The notes under the pieces: generated by a model | What the model was told of the DNA's origin: nothing | Seen by the model: the letters and a program-made list of their open reading frames with translations, nothing else | Databases searched by the model: none | Position numbers and translations under genes: made by a program | Origin: Coprococcus_C hominis | GTDB lineage: Bacteria; Bacillota; Clostridia; Lachnospirales; Lachnospiraceae | Assembly: GCF_020687505.1 (NCBI RefSeq) | Contig: NZ_JAJEQT010000004.1 | DNA length: 64,000 nt | Reading direction: 5' to 3' (one strand) | In this document: positions 8,376 through 18,221 of the stretch, piece by piece | Layout: every line of letters starts with the position of its first letter | Numbering within the stretch: the first letter of the stretch is position 1

Positions 8376-9905
8376 CTACAAATAATCAATCAACGATGCT
8401 CTGACCAGATTGCTCGTAGCTGCAAGCGCTGCCTCATATACGACGTTGGCCTCCTTGAAGTTCAGCGCTGCCTCTTCTGTGCTCACATCCTCATTTTCAG
8501 ACTTCAATTCCTTGAATGTGCTGTACTGCTCTGTCACGCGAGTTCTGATCATGTCAAGCTTTGTCATGCGGCTTCCGACATCGGACTGGATGGCAGATAC
8601 CTGATCCATATAGCCCTGGAAGTTCGTGATATTCTTCGCAAATGTCTTCTGCATCGTCTCTTTCTTGATTGCAATTTCGACGTTGATATCTTCCAGCATG
8701 GCGTTAATCTGCTTTACCGCATCATCATTCGACACATACTGGGTATCTGTAAGCATATTCTTTAACTTCTTCTCTGTCTTTTCCGCTGCATCTAACTCCT
8801 GCAGCGTATAGATCAGATCGTTGATGTTGTTGCTCATATCATCGTTGATAATATTTTTGCCTTCCGTATTAACCTGAATACTCTGGCTGAAATTCACTTC
8901 ATAATAAATCGACTGTGTCCGGTCATAGGTATCATAATCTACCGTCTTAATGCTGCCATCCGACTGCTCGGTGTACTGCGTACAGTCAAAATAATGCTCC
9001 GGGCGGAGGTCGCCTGCTTCGAATTTATTTTTCGCGTAGTCAACTACGATATCGTCTGCCTGCTTGAGTGTGTTATACACGTTCTCACCGAAGATAATCT
9101 CGCCGGTCTCCTCGATGATGTTGATTTCATCCGGTCCAACCTGATAATACGTATCTGCATCCGCCGTTGTCTTCACCGTCTGGGTAAATCCACTCAGATC
9201 GATCGTGTTACCATTTGCGTCCAGTGCTTTCAGGGAAAGTGCTGCATTGCCCTGACTATCCTTACTTGAAATGCCCTCATATGCCAGATTCAGGCGATAG
9301 ACCTGTTCCTTGTCCGGCTTTACATAGGTACTTGTGCCTGCCAGAATCCCATCTACATCTTCATTGTTCACGCCGTTTAATACGACCGTTTTCATATCCA
9401 GATCATCCGCATTCAGATGCTGTGTGATCTTATAAGAATATTTCTTGATATCCTCTGTCTCGTTAAATGCCAGAGAACGATCCGTCTTATAGCCAGAGAA
9501 AATATAACGTCCAGCGTAGGTTGAATTTCCCTCACTGTTGATCATATCCTGCATCTCTTTTAACACATCAATGATCGCGCTTCGGTCGGAGGTATGGAAC
9601 GAATCCGTCGAGCCCTGTGTACAATAGCTCTGGATATCTTCGAGTCGTGAAGTGATGTTGTCCAGAGAGGTTGTCGTAATCTTCAGCCACGACTCTGCAT
9701 CACCAATATTCTTATCCTTGTACTGTTCCAGCTGCGTTACCATCGTACGAAGCTTTAAAGCACGCACAGCAACAACCGGATCTTCGGATGCCTTTGTAAT
9801 TTTCTTTCCCGTCTCCATCTGCGTTGTGCGGTTGTCCACATTTGCCATCGTCTTCTGCATATTCCGCAGAGAGTTATTGGAGATCATCTGATTTGTAATT
9901 CTCAT
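8376..9905 (-). CDS. flgL: Hook-filament junction protein FlgL
   Basis: A 509-aa protein, longer than the roughly 300 aa of most FlgL. The extra length is in the middle, about residues 150-350. The flagellin-like N-terminus (MRITNQMISNNSLRNMQ, then TQMETGKKITKASEDPVVAVRAL) and C-terminus (EANVVYEAALAATSNLVRAS) are clear. FlgL forms the second junction zone (HAP3) between FlgK and the filament. The order flgK-flgL-fliW-csrA is conserved in Firmicutes. AGGAGG is close to the start. Confidence 0.92.
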   Translation of the reverse strand: MRITNQMISNNSLRNMQKTMANVDNRTTQMETGKKITKASEDPVVAVRALKLRTMVTQLEQYKDKNIGDAESWLKITTTSLDNITSRLEDIQSYCTQGSTDSFHTSDRSAIIDVLKEMQDMINSEGNSTYAGRYIFSGYKTDRSLAFNETEDIKKYSYKITQHLNADDLDMKTVVLNGVNNEDVDGILAGTSTYVKPDKEQVYRLNLAYEGISSKDSQGNAALSLKALDANGNTIDLSGFTQTVKTTADADTYYQVGPDEINIIEETGEIIFGENVYNTLKQADDIVVDYAKNKFEAGDLRPEHYFDCTQYTEQSDGSIKTVDYDTYDRTQSIYYEVNFSQSIQVNTEGKNIINDDMSNNINDLIYTLQELDAAEKTEKKLKNMLTDTQYVSNDDAVKQINAMLEDINVEIAIKKETMQKTFAKNITNFQGYMDQVSAIQSDVGSRMTKLDMIRTRVTEQYSTFKELKSENEDVSTEEAALNFKEANVVYEAALAATSNLVRASLIDYL

Positions 9906-9929
9906 ATTCCTACCTCCAAGGCGTCAGCC

Positions 9930-11798
9930 TTATACACCAGTCTCGTTAATCAGTTTGTCATATACTTCATTCAATACAGATATTACCTTAGATGCCAGCC
10001 GGTACAGTTCCTGGAACTTCGTCAGATTCGAACCTTCCTCGTTCTTATCGACACCGGAAATAGATGCTCTCTGGTTATCAATCGTGTATCGGATATCATC
10101 CTGATTTGCTGCAAATACCTCATTTTTCTTTGTATCGACCGCCATGTTCGTTGTGATTGCCTGCAGGAAATGTGAGACATTACCCTGCTGGAACATCGAT
10201 GTATCCGTCAGTCCAGCCATCATCTTTTCTAAGATGCCCCTTGCCTCTATGTTGCCCTGATCGATATCTTCCTTGTAAGACACAACAATCTTCTTCGGAT
10301 TGGTCTTCCACTGCTGGTTCAGCTCCCAGTTCAGTCCGTTCAGACGGTAATAGCTGTCGTCGCCGGAAGAAATCGTTCCAGTTCCCTGCATGCTGCCCTT
10401 CAATACGAAATCGTGTCCATCCGGTGCCTGTGCGGTAAATGCATCAAGTCCCGGATTTCCATCGGCATCGGCACCCGCGCTTGTCAGGTCGTTCATGTAC
10501 TTGGAGAATACACGCACCAGCTCGTTTAACTTTGCCTGATAATACGGAATACCCTTTGTCATATTTTTGACGCCAATCTGTGCCTGACGTCCGTCGATAC
10601 CTGTCGGGAAGATAGCTGTTACTTCCGCATTCTTCTCATCAATCATCGTCATATTTTTAAATGTAAAGTTATTCAGCTTTCCGGCTGCATCATACTCGGC
10701 CGTCCAGCCGTCGTACAGATAATCTTTACCGTTCAGGGTAATTGTTCCCTCGCTTGGAATGTTCAGATCTTTCATGGCAACACTCTCTGCAAGCGATACT
10801 GTCACTTCCGGTGGATTGTCCGATACAGCAGTTGTTTTTCCGGAAAATACCTCACCATTGTTGCCGTCACGGATGTTGAACAGACCTGCGATTCTTCCGG
10901 TTGTATTCGCCGTATTGAAGAATTCTCCCGCAGTATCATCCGCGTTCTTCCAATAAATATCAACCAGACCATCCTGATCGTTCTGGTTCACCTTCTGCTC
11001 CCGTGGAACTATGGTCAGTTCATTGTAACCAAGCTCATCGACCAGGATTTCACCATTAATACGGATCGTCAGAGTCTTGGCATTTGCTTCGACCTGATCA
11101 TTTCCCACACCATACATGATGCTTCGCTCGTCCACATCAACATTGATATATTCGGATAATGTGTCGATACATACGCCCCGCTTATCACGCAGGTCGTTTG
11201 CATTTCCACCCTTTAATTCGACTGTGATAATCTCCTGTGTCAACTCGTAGATCTGCTTTGCAAGCGAGTTCACTTCGCTGACTGCAAGTTCAACCTCATC
11301 GTTGATCGTCTTCTGCGTCGATTGGAAATTGCTTGCAAGCTCATTCACCATGTCTGTGAAAGAATCTGCCGTAAGCGCAAAGGAGATTCGCGTTGTATAA
11401 TCGGCTGGCTTTGTCGAGAGATCCTGCATAGCATCGGACATCTCTGCCATCCATTTTGTATAGCCTGCCTCGGAAGTCATTTCGTTCATATACGTCTGTA
11501 ACTGTTCGAGATTGGCATGCTGTGAATTGTACTGACTGTACTTGGAATTTGCAGACCAGTATTTCGTGTCGTAATATGCATTTCTCTGACGTTCTACGGC
11601 TGAAGCGGTAATACCGGTTCCCATCATACCATACGTCTTGTTCAGACGTAAGGCGTCCGATGCGGAAGCCTGCACGTTCTGTCTGGAATATCCTTTTGTA
11701 TCCGCATTGGATATATTGTGCGCGGTTGTATTCAGCGCCGTCTGGAAATATGTCAGTCCCGAAAGACCTGTATTGAGTCCTAAAAATGTAGATGGCAT
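9930..11798 (-). CDS. flgK: Hook-associated protein FlgK, second of a tandem pair
   Basis: A 622-aa HAP1 protein starting MPSTFLGLNTGLSGLTYFQ. The rod/hook/HAP N-terminal motif NTTAHNISNADTKGYSRQ is at residues about 23-40 and the C-terminal helical domain at about 540-620. I use the ATG at 11798 because AAGGAG stands 8 nt upstream; the in-frame GTG at 11807 would overlap that SD. It lies 42 nt after another complete FlgK, to which it is only distantly similar in the middle. The two copies may form successive junction rings or serve the two flagellins; that is inference. Confidence 0.9.
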   Translation of the reverse strand: MPSTFLGLNTGLSGLTYFQTALNTTAHNISNADTKGYSRQNVQASASDALRLNKTYGMMGTGITASAVERQRNAYYDTKYWSANSKYSQYNSQHANLEQLQTYMNEMTSEAGYTKWMAEMSDAMQDLSTKPADYTTRISFALTADSFTDMVNELASNFQSTQKTINDEVELAVSEVNSLAKQIYELTQEIITVELKGGNANDLRDKRGVCIDTLSEYINVDVDERSIMYGVGNDQVEANAKTLTIRINGEILVDELGYNELTIVPREQKVNQNDQDGLVDIYWKNADDTAGEFFNTANTTGRIAGLFNIRDGNNGEVFSGKTTAVSDNPPEVTVSLAESVAMKDLNIPSEGTITLNGKDYLYDGWTAEYDAAGKLNNFTFKNMTMIDEKNAEVTAIFPTGIDGRQAQIGVKNMTKGIPYYQAKLNELVRVFSKYMNDLTSAGADADGNPGLDAFTAQAPDGHDFVLKGSMQGTGTISSGDDSYYRLNGLNWELNQQWKTNPKKIVVSYKEDIDQGNIEARGILEKMMAGLTDTSMFQQGNVSHFLQAITTNMAVDTKKNEVFAANQDDIRYTIDNQRASISGVDKNEEGSNLTKFQELYRLASKVISVLNEVYDKLINETGV

Positions 11799-11840
11799 CG
11801 CTTCCACTCCTTCTTTGTCAATTGCGAATTATCGTTTCTT

Positions 11841-13658
11841 TTATGCACCCAGCTTCTCGATCAGATAAGCAATCATCTCGGATACGGTGTTGATGTATCG
11901 GGAGGACGCATTATATGCATGCTGGAATTTGATCATACTGGATAACTCCTCATCAGAGGATACGCCAAGCAGCTGCTGTCTCGTATTCTCGGCGTCGGAC
12001 ACTGCCTGCTGTCCGGTTTCCATCATGGATTTGTATGTGTAACCACGGTCCGACAGATCATCCATCATACCGCTGTAATAATCTTTGTAATTGCACTGCA
12101 CCAGAGAATTCGGGCTGACCGTTGCGAACTTATCGTTCCACCGTGCCAGCAACTCATCTGCGATCGTCTGTGCCTCCTCACCCGATACACGGGAGAGTGG
12201 AAGCAGGGACGGATTCTGTAACAGCTTCTCGTTCACCTTCAGGTTTCCGATCGTATAAAGCGAATAGAAATCGTCCGGATTTTCTTCGTTATATACCTTG
12301 AACGTCTGTGTCGTTCCATCTGCCAGCGTCAGTGTACGCTCTGTGTACCGCTCCACGCTGTTTCGCGTAAACAACTCGGTGCCCGGATACTCATTACCTG
12401 AACCCATGCCGATACCTGCAGTATCCTCGTCCAACACCTTTACGGTAGAACCATCTGCCAGCGTCACGGTTTTGTTCGGACACAACGTATCGTTGATCTG
12501 TGTCACCATCGCATGAATCAGCACATCAAACTGTGCCTCCAGATTCGTAATCGTGTATGGTTCCACATACGTATTAAAATATTCCAGATCTTTTACATAA
12601 TCTTTGACGTCCTGCTCGTACTGCGCCATCGCCGTCTGATAATCCGCATTGTTAGCAAAATCTTTCTCCAGCGGTTTCGTCGGCTTTGTCGGTACGTCCG
12701 TGTAGTTACTGATAAAATAACCCCGCGACATCATAAGACCATTCAGAGAACCGATATCGCTGTTACTGTCCGCGGTCGGTACCCGGTTTATATTAAACAA
12801 AGGATCGCCATCCTGCTCCCATACCGGCATCAGGAAGTCCGTCGAAGAACCTGTGAATCCGTAATTCTGCTGATATTTCTCATTCTCACACACCTTCTGT
12901 GTCGTCAGTGTGTAGGTTCTTCCAAGCGTAACCAGTGTATGTCCTTCCAGATACACCTCTACCGTACCGTCTTCGTTGTTTACAACTTCGGTATTCACAA
13001 TAGAAGAAAGCTTATCAAGTGCCTGATTCCGCTTGTCCTTTAAGTCATTTGCTTTTTCCACATTTCCTGCCTCAACCGCACGGATCTGCTGGTTGAGTTC
13101 ATAGATGGTAGATGCAAGATCATTGACTGTCTTGACTTGATCCTTGATCTCCGTGTTCAGATTCCGCTGATACTCGATCAGACTGGAACGTATCGTCTGC
13201 ACACGATCGATCAGGGTGAGTGCATTGGAGATAAAGGAGCTCCGCGTTACGATACTGTTCGACTCCTTCTGCAGCTCCTGCATGGATGTCCACATATCGT
13301 TTAACGTCGTGTTAAAATCCTTACCCTCTAACTCACCGAAATAATTCTCTATCTCTGAGACGGTTTCATACTGCGCCTTGTAGTAGCTCATACGCCCGCT
13401 CTCTGTGCGGTAGGTATCATCTGCAAACTGGTCGCGCACCTGTCGGATCTGCGCCGTTACAACTCCCATACCTACGTTATTGATATAATATGAGTCCGTT
13501 GCGACTCTGTTATATGACTGGTCTGTCAGGAGTACCTGCTGTCTGGTATAGCCCTCAGTCTGTGTATTTATTAAATTATGTGCGGTTGCATTTAACGCAT
13601 ATTGACTTGTCTGAAGTCCTGTTACGCCAACGGACAACCGTCCCATCGTTCCTGCCAT
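11841..13658 (-). CDS. flgK: Hook-associated protein FlgK, first of a tandem pair
   Basis: A 605-aa HAP1 protein with N-terminal GRLSVGVTGLQTSQYALNA and NTQTEGYTRQQVLL (usual motif NISNANTEGYSRQ, here NLINTQ) and the C-terminal FQHAYNASSRYINTVSEMI helix typical of HAPs. The middle carries Pro/Tyr-rich inserts (around residues 300-350) absent from the neighbouring copy. It is placed directly after flgN, its expected export chaperone, so this may be the ancestral FlgK. Confidence 0.9.
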   Translation of the reverse strand: MAGTMGRLSVGVTGLQTSQYALNATAHNLINTQTEGYTRQQVLLTDQSYNRVATDSYYINNVGMGVVTAQIRQVRDQFADDTYRTESGRMSYYKAQYETVSEIENYFGELEGKDFNTTLNDMWTSMQELQKESNSIVTRSSFISNALTLIDRVQTIRSSLIEYQRNLNTEIKDQVKTVNDLASTIYELNQQIRAVEAGNVEKANDLKDKRNQALDKLSSIVNTEVVNNEDGTVEVYLEGHTLVTLGRTYTLTTQKVCENEKYQQNYGFTGSSTDFLMPVWEQDGDPLFNINRVPTADSNSDIGSLNGLMMSRGYFISNYTDVPTKPTKPLEKDFANNADYQTAMAQYEQDVKDYVKDLEYFNTYVEPYTITNLEAQFDVLIHAMVTQINDTLCPNKTVTLADGSTVKVLDEDTAGIGMGSGNEYPGTELFTRNSVERYTERTLTLADGTTQTFKVYNEENPDDFYSLYTIGNLKVNEKLLQNPSLLPLSRVSGEEAQTIADELLARWNDKFATVSPNSLVQCNYKDYYSGMMDDLSDRGYTYKSMMETGQQAVSDAENTRQQLLGVSSDEELSSMIKFQHAYNASSRYINTVSEMIAYLIEKLGA

Positions 13659-13679
13659 ACGTTTACTCCCTTATTCCCG

Positions 13680-14207
13680 TTAATTCTGTACATCAAATCT
13701 GCCCGGTACATCGGCACCGCCTGCATATGCAGCGTTGCTCTTGAACATCTCTTTCGAATACTCTGCCGTCTCCGGCGCCCGGTTTAAATTCTGCATCAGA
13801 TTGATGTTATACTCGATCATTTCAAGTGCATCCTGAATCAGATTCTGATTATGTCCGTTTACTTCCCGCACCTTCCGTGCAAGCTTCGCCAGCTTCTCGT
13901 TGATCGCAAGCAGCGGATCATGGAATTCCGGCTGTCCTTCCAGAAATGTAACAACGTCCATCACCTTGACATCATCTGGTCGTTTGCCTAAGATATTCGC
14001 TACATTTGTCATTGTCTCGCGCCGTCTGTGTTCCACGCTTGCAAGCGCATCTGCCAGACGCTGCTCCTTCTCGGTTGTCTCAGACAGACGGTCAAGATTG
14101 TTCGATACAATCGCACCCGTCTTCTCCATCGACACCTGCAGAAGCTGCTCATACAATGCATACTCATCATTCAATTCCGTAATCAGATTCTCAATTATAC
14201 TTGCCAT
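13680..14207 (-). CDS. flgN: FlgN-family chaperone
   Basis: A 175-aa all-helical protein starting MASIIENLITELNDEYALYE, with the FlgN pattern of hydrophobic helices and a basic stretch near residue 65. FlgN escorts FlgK and FlgL to the export gate; it sits between flgM and flgK as in Bacillus. The ATG at 14207 has GAGG 8 nt upstream. The longer reading to 14270 overlaps flgM by 50 nt and has a poor SD, so I reject it. Confidence 0.88.
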   Translation of the reverse strand: MASIIENLITELNDEYALYEQLLQVSMEKTGAIVSNNLDRLSETTEKEQRLADALASVEHRRRETMTNVANILGKRPDDVKVMDVVTFLEGQPEFHDPLLAINEKLAKLARKVREVNGHNQNLIQDALEMIEYNINLMQNLNRAPETAEYSKEMFKSNAAYAGGADVPGRFDVQN

Positions 14208-14220
14208 GTCGCATCCTCTT

Positions 14221-14508
14221 TTAGATATTTGTCTTGCTGTAACTGTCCAGTAATTTCTGTGCGAAATCATCCACGCTCACATCATATGTGCCGTTGTCAA
14301 TCCGGCGCTTCAGATCCTGAATCTTGGACTCTCTGACATCTGGTGTATTGCCCAGTGCTGTCTTTGCTGTCTGCATATCTTTTCCCATGCTTGAGAAAGA
14401 TACCTGATCCAAAAAGCTTCCTGATCCGGTTGTTCCAGAAGTCTTCGTCTTCTTGGTGCCTGTGTTGCCATAAATCTGACTGATCATATTATAGGTTCCT
14501 ATTCTCAT
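14221..14508 (-). CDS. flgM: Anti-sigma-28 factor FlgM
   Basis: A 95-aa protein starting MRIGTYNMISQIYG. It has a Ser/Thr/Gly-rich unstructured N-terminal half and the C-terminal FlgM helix pair (KIQDLKRRIDNGTYDVS, then DDFAQKLLDSY). FlgM holds the flagellar sigma factor (FliA/SigD) inactive until the hook is complete and FlgM is secreted. The ATG at 14508 has GGAGG 8 nt upstream; the longer reading to 14601 overlaps the promoter region. The sigma factor gene itself is not in the window. Confidence 0.92.
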   Translation of the reverse strand: MRIGTYNMISQIYGNTGTKKTKTSGTTGSGSFLDQVSFSSMGKDMQTAKTALGNTPDVRESKIQDLKRRIDNGTYDVSVDDFAQKLLDSYSKTNI

Positions 14509-14576
14509 TGCTTCTCCCTCCTTTTTCTTATCTTTCGCAAGCCGCAGTCTCCTGCAATTACGATTCTTCAATATGA

Positions 14577-14603
14577 ATATCGGAAGTTTTCCCTGTATCA
14601 TAA
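14577..14603 (-). promoter_or_regulatory. Candidate sigma-D promoter of the flgM operon
   Basis: TCCGATAT on the minus strand at 14584-14577, identical to the -10 of the flagellin promoter. The -35 (TTAT at 14603-14600) is a poor match to TAAA. It lies 69 nt ahead of flgM, between the terminator and the gene. Confidence 0.45.
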
Positions 14604-14614
14604 CCCTTTTTATG

Positions 14615-14653
14615 TAAAAAAAGACACATGCACCAGCATTTGTGCATATGTCT
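14615..14653 (-). terminator. Rho-independent terminator behind yvyF
   Basis: A 12-bp stem (one G-U pair), on the minus strand AGACATATGCAC ... GTGCATGTGTCT, followed by a run of T. It separates the mbl-to-yvyF transcript from flgM. Confidence 0.85.
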
Positions 14654-14712
14654 CTTCTCTGTTTTATGTATTTTATACAGAAGCAATCCCTGCCTGCTTT
14701 TCATCCACTGGA

Positions 14713-15108
14713 TTAGTCAAGAAATCGCATCTTACCAGCGGAACTCTTCCGAACCGCCTGCTGGCGTTCCCGCTTGTAAGCGTTTGTCATCGCATCTGCC
14801 AGTCCGCCTGCACACTCCTTACAGAATCTTCCGCTGTGGATCATCTTGCCGCAGCGCTCACATTCCAGACCAACCAGAGAATCATCGGTAAAGGATAAAC
14901 GTTCCTCGCGCACCCAGTATTTGATCTGCTTGATCGTAACATCACACGCTTCCGCTACCTGATTGATATTCTCGCGTGGATTCTCCTCGATATATTTCTT
15001 TACTTTCTGAAACTTCTCTTCCAGCTTTTCTTTACATGCAGGGCACAGCTTTTCGCCCGCAATATAATTAAATAACTTCTTACAGTTTCTGCAATTCATC
15101 AGTTCCAT
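14713..15108 (-). CDS. yvyF: YvyF-type flagellar operon protein with zinc-ribbon ends
   Basis: A 131-aa protein. It has an N-terminal CRNCKKLF ... CPACK zinc-binding pair (residues about 6-24), a MerR/HTH-like middle (NINQVAEACDVTIKQIKYW, residues about 47-65) and a C-terminal CERCGK ... CKEC pair. This is the TIGR03826 'flagellar operon protein' family (YvyF in Bacillus), found between comF and flgM as here. The HTH-like part suggests regulation, but the function is not established. SD GGGAGG stands 8 nt ahead of the ATG. Confidence 0.9.
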   Translation of the reverse strand: MELMNCRNCKKLFNYIAGEKLCPACKEKLEEKFQKVKKYIEENPRENINQVAEACDVTIKQIKYWVREERLSFTDDSLVGLECERCGKMIHSGRFCKECAGGLADAMTNAYKRERQQAVRKSSAGKMRFLD

Positions 15109-15155
15109 GATTTGTTCCTCCCTCTATCTATTCTGACACAATCTCTATATCACTT

Positions 15156-15869
15156 TCATCTTCCGGTTCCGATTGCTACACTTGTATAATAAACATCCGG
15201 GATTCCCGCCGCATGCAGACTCTTCGTACATGCCTCGATCGTAGCCCCCGTCGTGTAAATATCATCGACCAACAATACTTTCTTATAGCTTACACTTTTT
15301 TCTATACATTGAAAAGCCTTTTTTAAATTTTGCTCGCGGTGCTCGGGGTCCAGACTTTTCTGTGGTTCCGTATTGACCACGCGTGCAAGCAGTTCCCGTT
15401 CGACCGGTATATCCAGCTTCTTTCCCAGTACATCTGCCAGAAGCTCCGCCTGATTGTAACCACGCTTCTCCAGCTTGCGCTTATGGATTGGGATCGGAAT
15501 CAGCGCATCAATCCCCAGACTCTGCAATGTGAGTCCATGCCGTTTCACGATCTGTCCTGCATAGAATGCTGCATAATCACGCTGATTGTGATACTTGAAC
15601 CGCGCCAGACTCTCATCAAGTGGATACTGGTATTTCATCGCCGGAAAGCCCTGTATATATGTCCGTGTATGCCGCGTACAATCCTCACACAGCTCCGCTT
15701 CCTCATCAGTGATCTCGCACCCACACCGCATGCAAACTGGCTGTGCCGGATAATCAATCATCGGTCTGCACTCGTCACACACCTGTCCAGCCTGTCTCCC
15801 TGTCACATCGCCACAAAGCGGACAGGTCGGCGGATATATCCAATTCACAAGTTTATTCCATACTCTCAT
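15156..15869 (-). CDS. comF: ComF family phosphoribosyltransferase-like protein
   Basis: A 237-aa protein with two N-terminal zinc-finger CxxC pairs (CPLCG ... CDEC, then CMRCG ... CEDC, residues about 16-65) and a C-terminal PRTase domain with the PRPP loop VLLVDDIYTTGAT near residue 200. ComF helps DNA uptake in competent bacteria. In Bacillus the comF operon is also followed by yvyF-flgM, so the synteny is ancient. Its start overlaps the end of recD2 by 17 nt, implying coupled translation. Confidence 0.92.
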   Translation of the reverse strand: MRVWNKLVNWIYPPTCPLCGDVTGRQAGQVCDECRPMIDYPAQPVCMRCGCEITDEEAELCEDCTRHTRTYIQGFPAMKYQYPLDESLARFKYHNQRDYAAFYAGQIVKRHGLTLQSLGIDALIPIPIHKRKLEKRGYNQAELLADVLGKKLDIPVERELLARVVNTEPQKSLDPEHREQNLKKAFQCIEKSVSYKKVLLVDDIYTTGATIEACTKSLHAAGIPDVYYTSVAIGTGR

Positions 15870-18201
15870 TTAACTCCTCTAACCGAAGTGCCAGCGACGT
15901 GTACCGCTTCTGCTCCTCGGAATTATCAACCATCTGGTTTACCAAATTTACATCACCGACGATAATAACCAGCTGTCTCGCACGCGTGATTGCTGTGTAA
16001 ATCAGATTCCGGTTCATCAGTTTCCGGTTTCCGCCAAGCAGCGGAATGATAACTGCCGGATACTCACTACCCTGTGATTTATGAATCGTCACGGCAAATG
16101 CATGCTCGATCTGATCCAGCTCTTTATAGTTATAAACACTCTCTCGTCCGTCGTCAAACAGGATTGTCAGCTCCTCATCGTAATCACTGATATCGGTAAT
16201 CACGCCCATATCTCCGTTAAATACACCGACACCTTCATCCAGCACATAGCCTCTGCCGGTACCTGTCTTGGAAACACCGTAAATCTTCCACTCCTGCTGG
16301 TAATTATTCTTGATCTGCATGACCTTGTCGCCCTTTCGGAAGGTCACATCGCCACGCACATGCTCGGGCTTGTCCTTCGCCTTCGGATTCAGACGGTTTT
16401 GCAGCTTCTGGTTCATATTCTCCACGCCGACTTCGTATTTCCGCATCGGACACAGGATCTGGATTTCCTGCGGTGAAAATCCATAGTAATTCGGCAGATT
16501 CTTCATCGTGAGTGTCTGTACTTCCTCGATGATCTGCGATGCTGTCCGCTGTGGGATAAAGAAGAAGTCCTTGCTCTTGTTCGTCAGGATCAGATGCTCG
16601 CCACGCTGGATCTTATGCGCATTGAATACGATGTCGCTGCCATCCTCCTGCCGGAAGATCTTGTTCAGCGTCGTAACCGGGAAGCAGCCCGAATTGATAA
16701 TATCCTTCAGCACATTTCCGGCACCCACGGAAGGAAGCTGGTTTACATCCCCGACGAAGATCAGTCTCGTTCCATATGGAACCGCCTGCACGAGTGAATA
16801 AAAGATATACGCATCAACCATCGACATCTCATCCACGATGATCGCATCACATTCGAGTGGATTGTCTGCATTTCGTGAAAAATGCATGCCGTGATCGTCC
16901 TGATTTTTGCTGTCCTCATCCATCGCACCGCTGATTTCCAGCAGACGATGAATCGTCTGTGCCGGCCATCCGGTCGACTCGGTCATACGCTTCGCTGCAC
17001 GCCCGGTCGGTGCACAAAGCTTGATCTCCATACCTTTCTTGGAGAAATATTTGATAATAACATTGATGATCGTCGTTTTTCCGGTTCCGGGACCACCGGT
17101 AATAACTGCCACCCCGGCTTCGATCGCCGATTTTACAGCTGCCCGCTGCAGCTCATCCAATGTCAGTTTTTCTTCTTTTTCAATCTTCTGAATTTCTCGT
17201 TCCAGCTCGTCCTGTTCCATATCATAGCGAAGCTGCAGATCGGTAAGCAGTCTTGCAGAATTCAGCTCCACATAATAATTCGATGCCAGATAGACGACAT
17301 CTTCTTCATCGATCTGCTTGATCATGATCTTGCCTGCGATCAGCAGCTCCATCAACTGCTGTTCAAACAGGGAAACCGTCTGTTCGTACGCCGATTCCGC
17401 ACTTGTCGCGTCTGCGTATTCTGCATAGCCAAGTGCTGACTGTCCATAGATGCCCTCGACATCCGTCGCCGTGTCACGCGTCAGTTCCACACAGCGACGC
17501 AGCAAAAGCTGTTTCGGCAGGTACATATGCCCTTCGCCGCCTGCCATATTCAGCACATACAGCACAGCCGACCGCAAACGGAATTCAGAATCCTGTGCAA
17601 TTCCCATGCGCTTTGCGATATCATCCGCGATCCGGAATCCGATACCGGAAATATCCTCCGCCAACTTATATGGATTGCCGCGCAGGATATCATAAACTTT
17701 ATTTCCATATGTATTGAAGATGCGAATTGCCAGATTCACCGAAATTCCATACTGTGCCAGAAAAATGGCAACCTCCTGAAATTCCTTCTTCTCCATGTAC
17801 GAAGTAGCAATCGCCTGTGCCTTTCGCTCGGAAATTCCGCTGATCTCCGCAAGACGTTCTGGTTCCTCCTCGATGATCCGAAGGGTGTCATCCTTGAATT
17901 TCTTGACGATCTTCTTCGCCAAAACGGCGCCAATGCCCTTGATGATACCAGAGCCTAAATACCGCTCGATTCCAAGTGTATCCTTCGGCATCTGAATCTC
18001 GCAGGAGGAGAATTTGAACTGAATATCATACTGCGGATGATTCACGTATTCTCCCTCTGCAATCACATAGAGACCTTCACCGGCACCCGGCAGGGTGCCA
18101 ACGAAGATCTCTTCACCTTCTTCGCCTTCCACGGACATCACACAATAGCCCGTTTCGTCGCTTTTATATACGATTTTTTCTATGTAGCCTTCTCTAATCA
18201 T
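15853..18201 (-). CDS. recD2: RecD2-type 5'-3' ATP-dependent DNA helicase
   Basis: A 782-aa protein of the RecD2 (RecD-like, RecBC-independent) SF1B helicases. N-terminal OB-like and helix-hairpin-helix region (residues about 90-200); Walker A ITGGPGTGKTT near residue 355; Walker B VDEMSMVD near residue 445; and the C-terminal motif AVTIHKSQGSEYP followed by YTAITRARQLV near residue 745. RecD2 acts in replication fork repair and mismatch-repair-linked processes. Here it sits in the place where Bacillus has comFA, another helicase, between flgJ and comF. Confidence 0.93.
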   Translation of the reverse strand: MIREGYIEKIVYKSDETGYCVMSVEGEEGEEIFVGTLPGAGEGLYVIAEGEYVNHPQYDIQFKFSSCEIQMPKDTLGIERYLGSGIIKGIGAVLAKKIVKKFKDDTLRIIEEEPERLAEISGISERKAQAIATSYMEKKEFQEVAIFLAQYGISVNLAIRIFNTYGNKVYDILRGNPYKLAEDISGIGFRIADDIAKRMGIAQDSEFRLRSAVLYVLNMAGGEGHMYLPKQLLLRRCVELTRDTATDVEGIYGQSALGYAEYADATSAESAYEQTVSLFEQQLMELLIAGKIMIKQIDEEDVVYLASNYYVELNSARLLTDLQLRYDMEQDELEREIQKIEKEEKLTLDELQRAAVKSAIEAGVAVITGGPGTGKTTIINVIIKYFSKKGMEIKLCAPTGRAAKRMTESTGWPAQTIHRLLEISGAMDEDSKNQDDHGMHFSRNADNPLECDAIIVDEMSMVDAYIFYSLVQAVPYGTRLIFVGDVNQLPSVGAGNVLKDIINSGCFPVTTLNKIFRQEDGSDIVFNAHKIQRGEHLILTNKSKDFFFIPQRTASQIIEEVQTLTMKNLPNYYGFSPQEIQILCPMRKYEVGVENMNQKLQNRLNPKAKDKPEHVRGDVTFRKGDKVMQIKNNYQQEWKIYGVSKTGTGRGYVLDEGVGVFNGDMGVITDISDYDEELTILFDDGRESVYNYKELDQIEHAFAVTIHKSQGSEYPAVIIPLLGGNRKLMNRNLIYTAITRARQLVIIVGDVNLVNQMVDNSEEQKRYTSLALRLEELNESME

Positions 18202-18221
18202 GTCATGATCCTATTTGTATT

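Noticed and set aside
12513..13043. 176-aa plus-strand frame
   Set aside because: Shadow of flgK without an SD.
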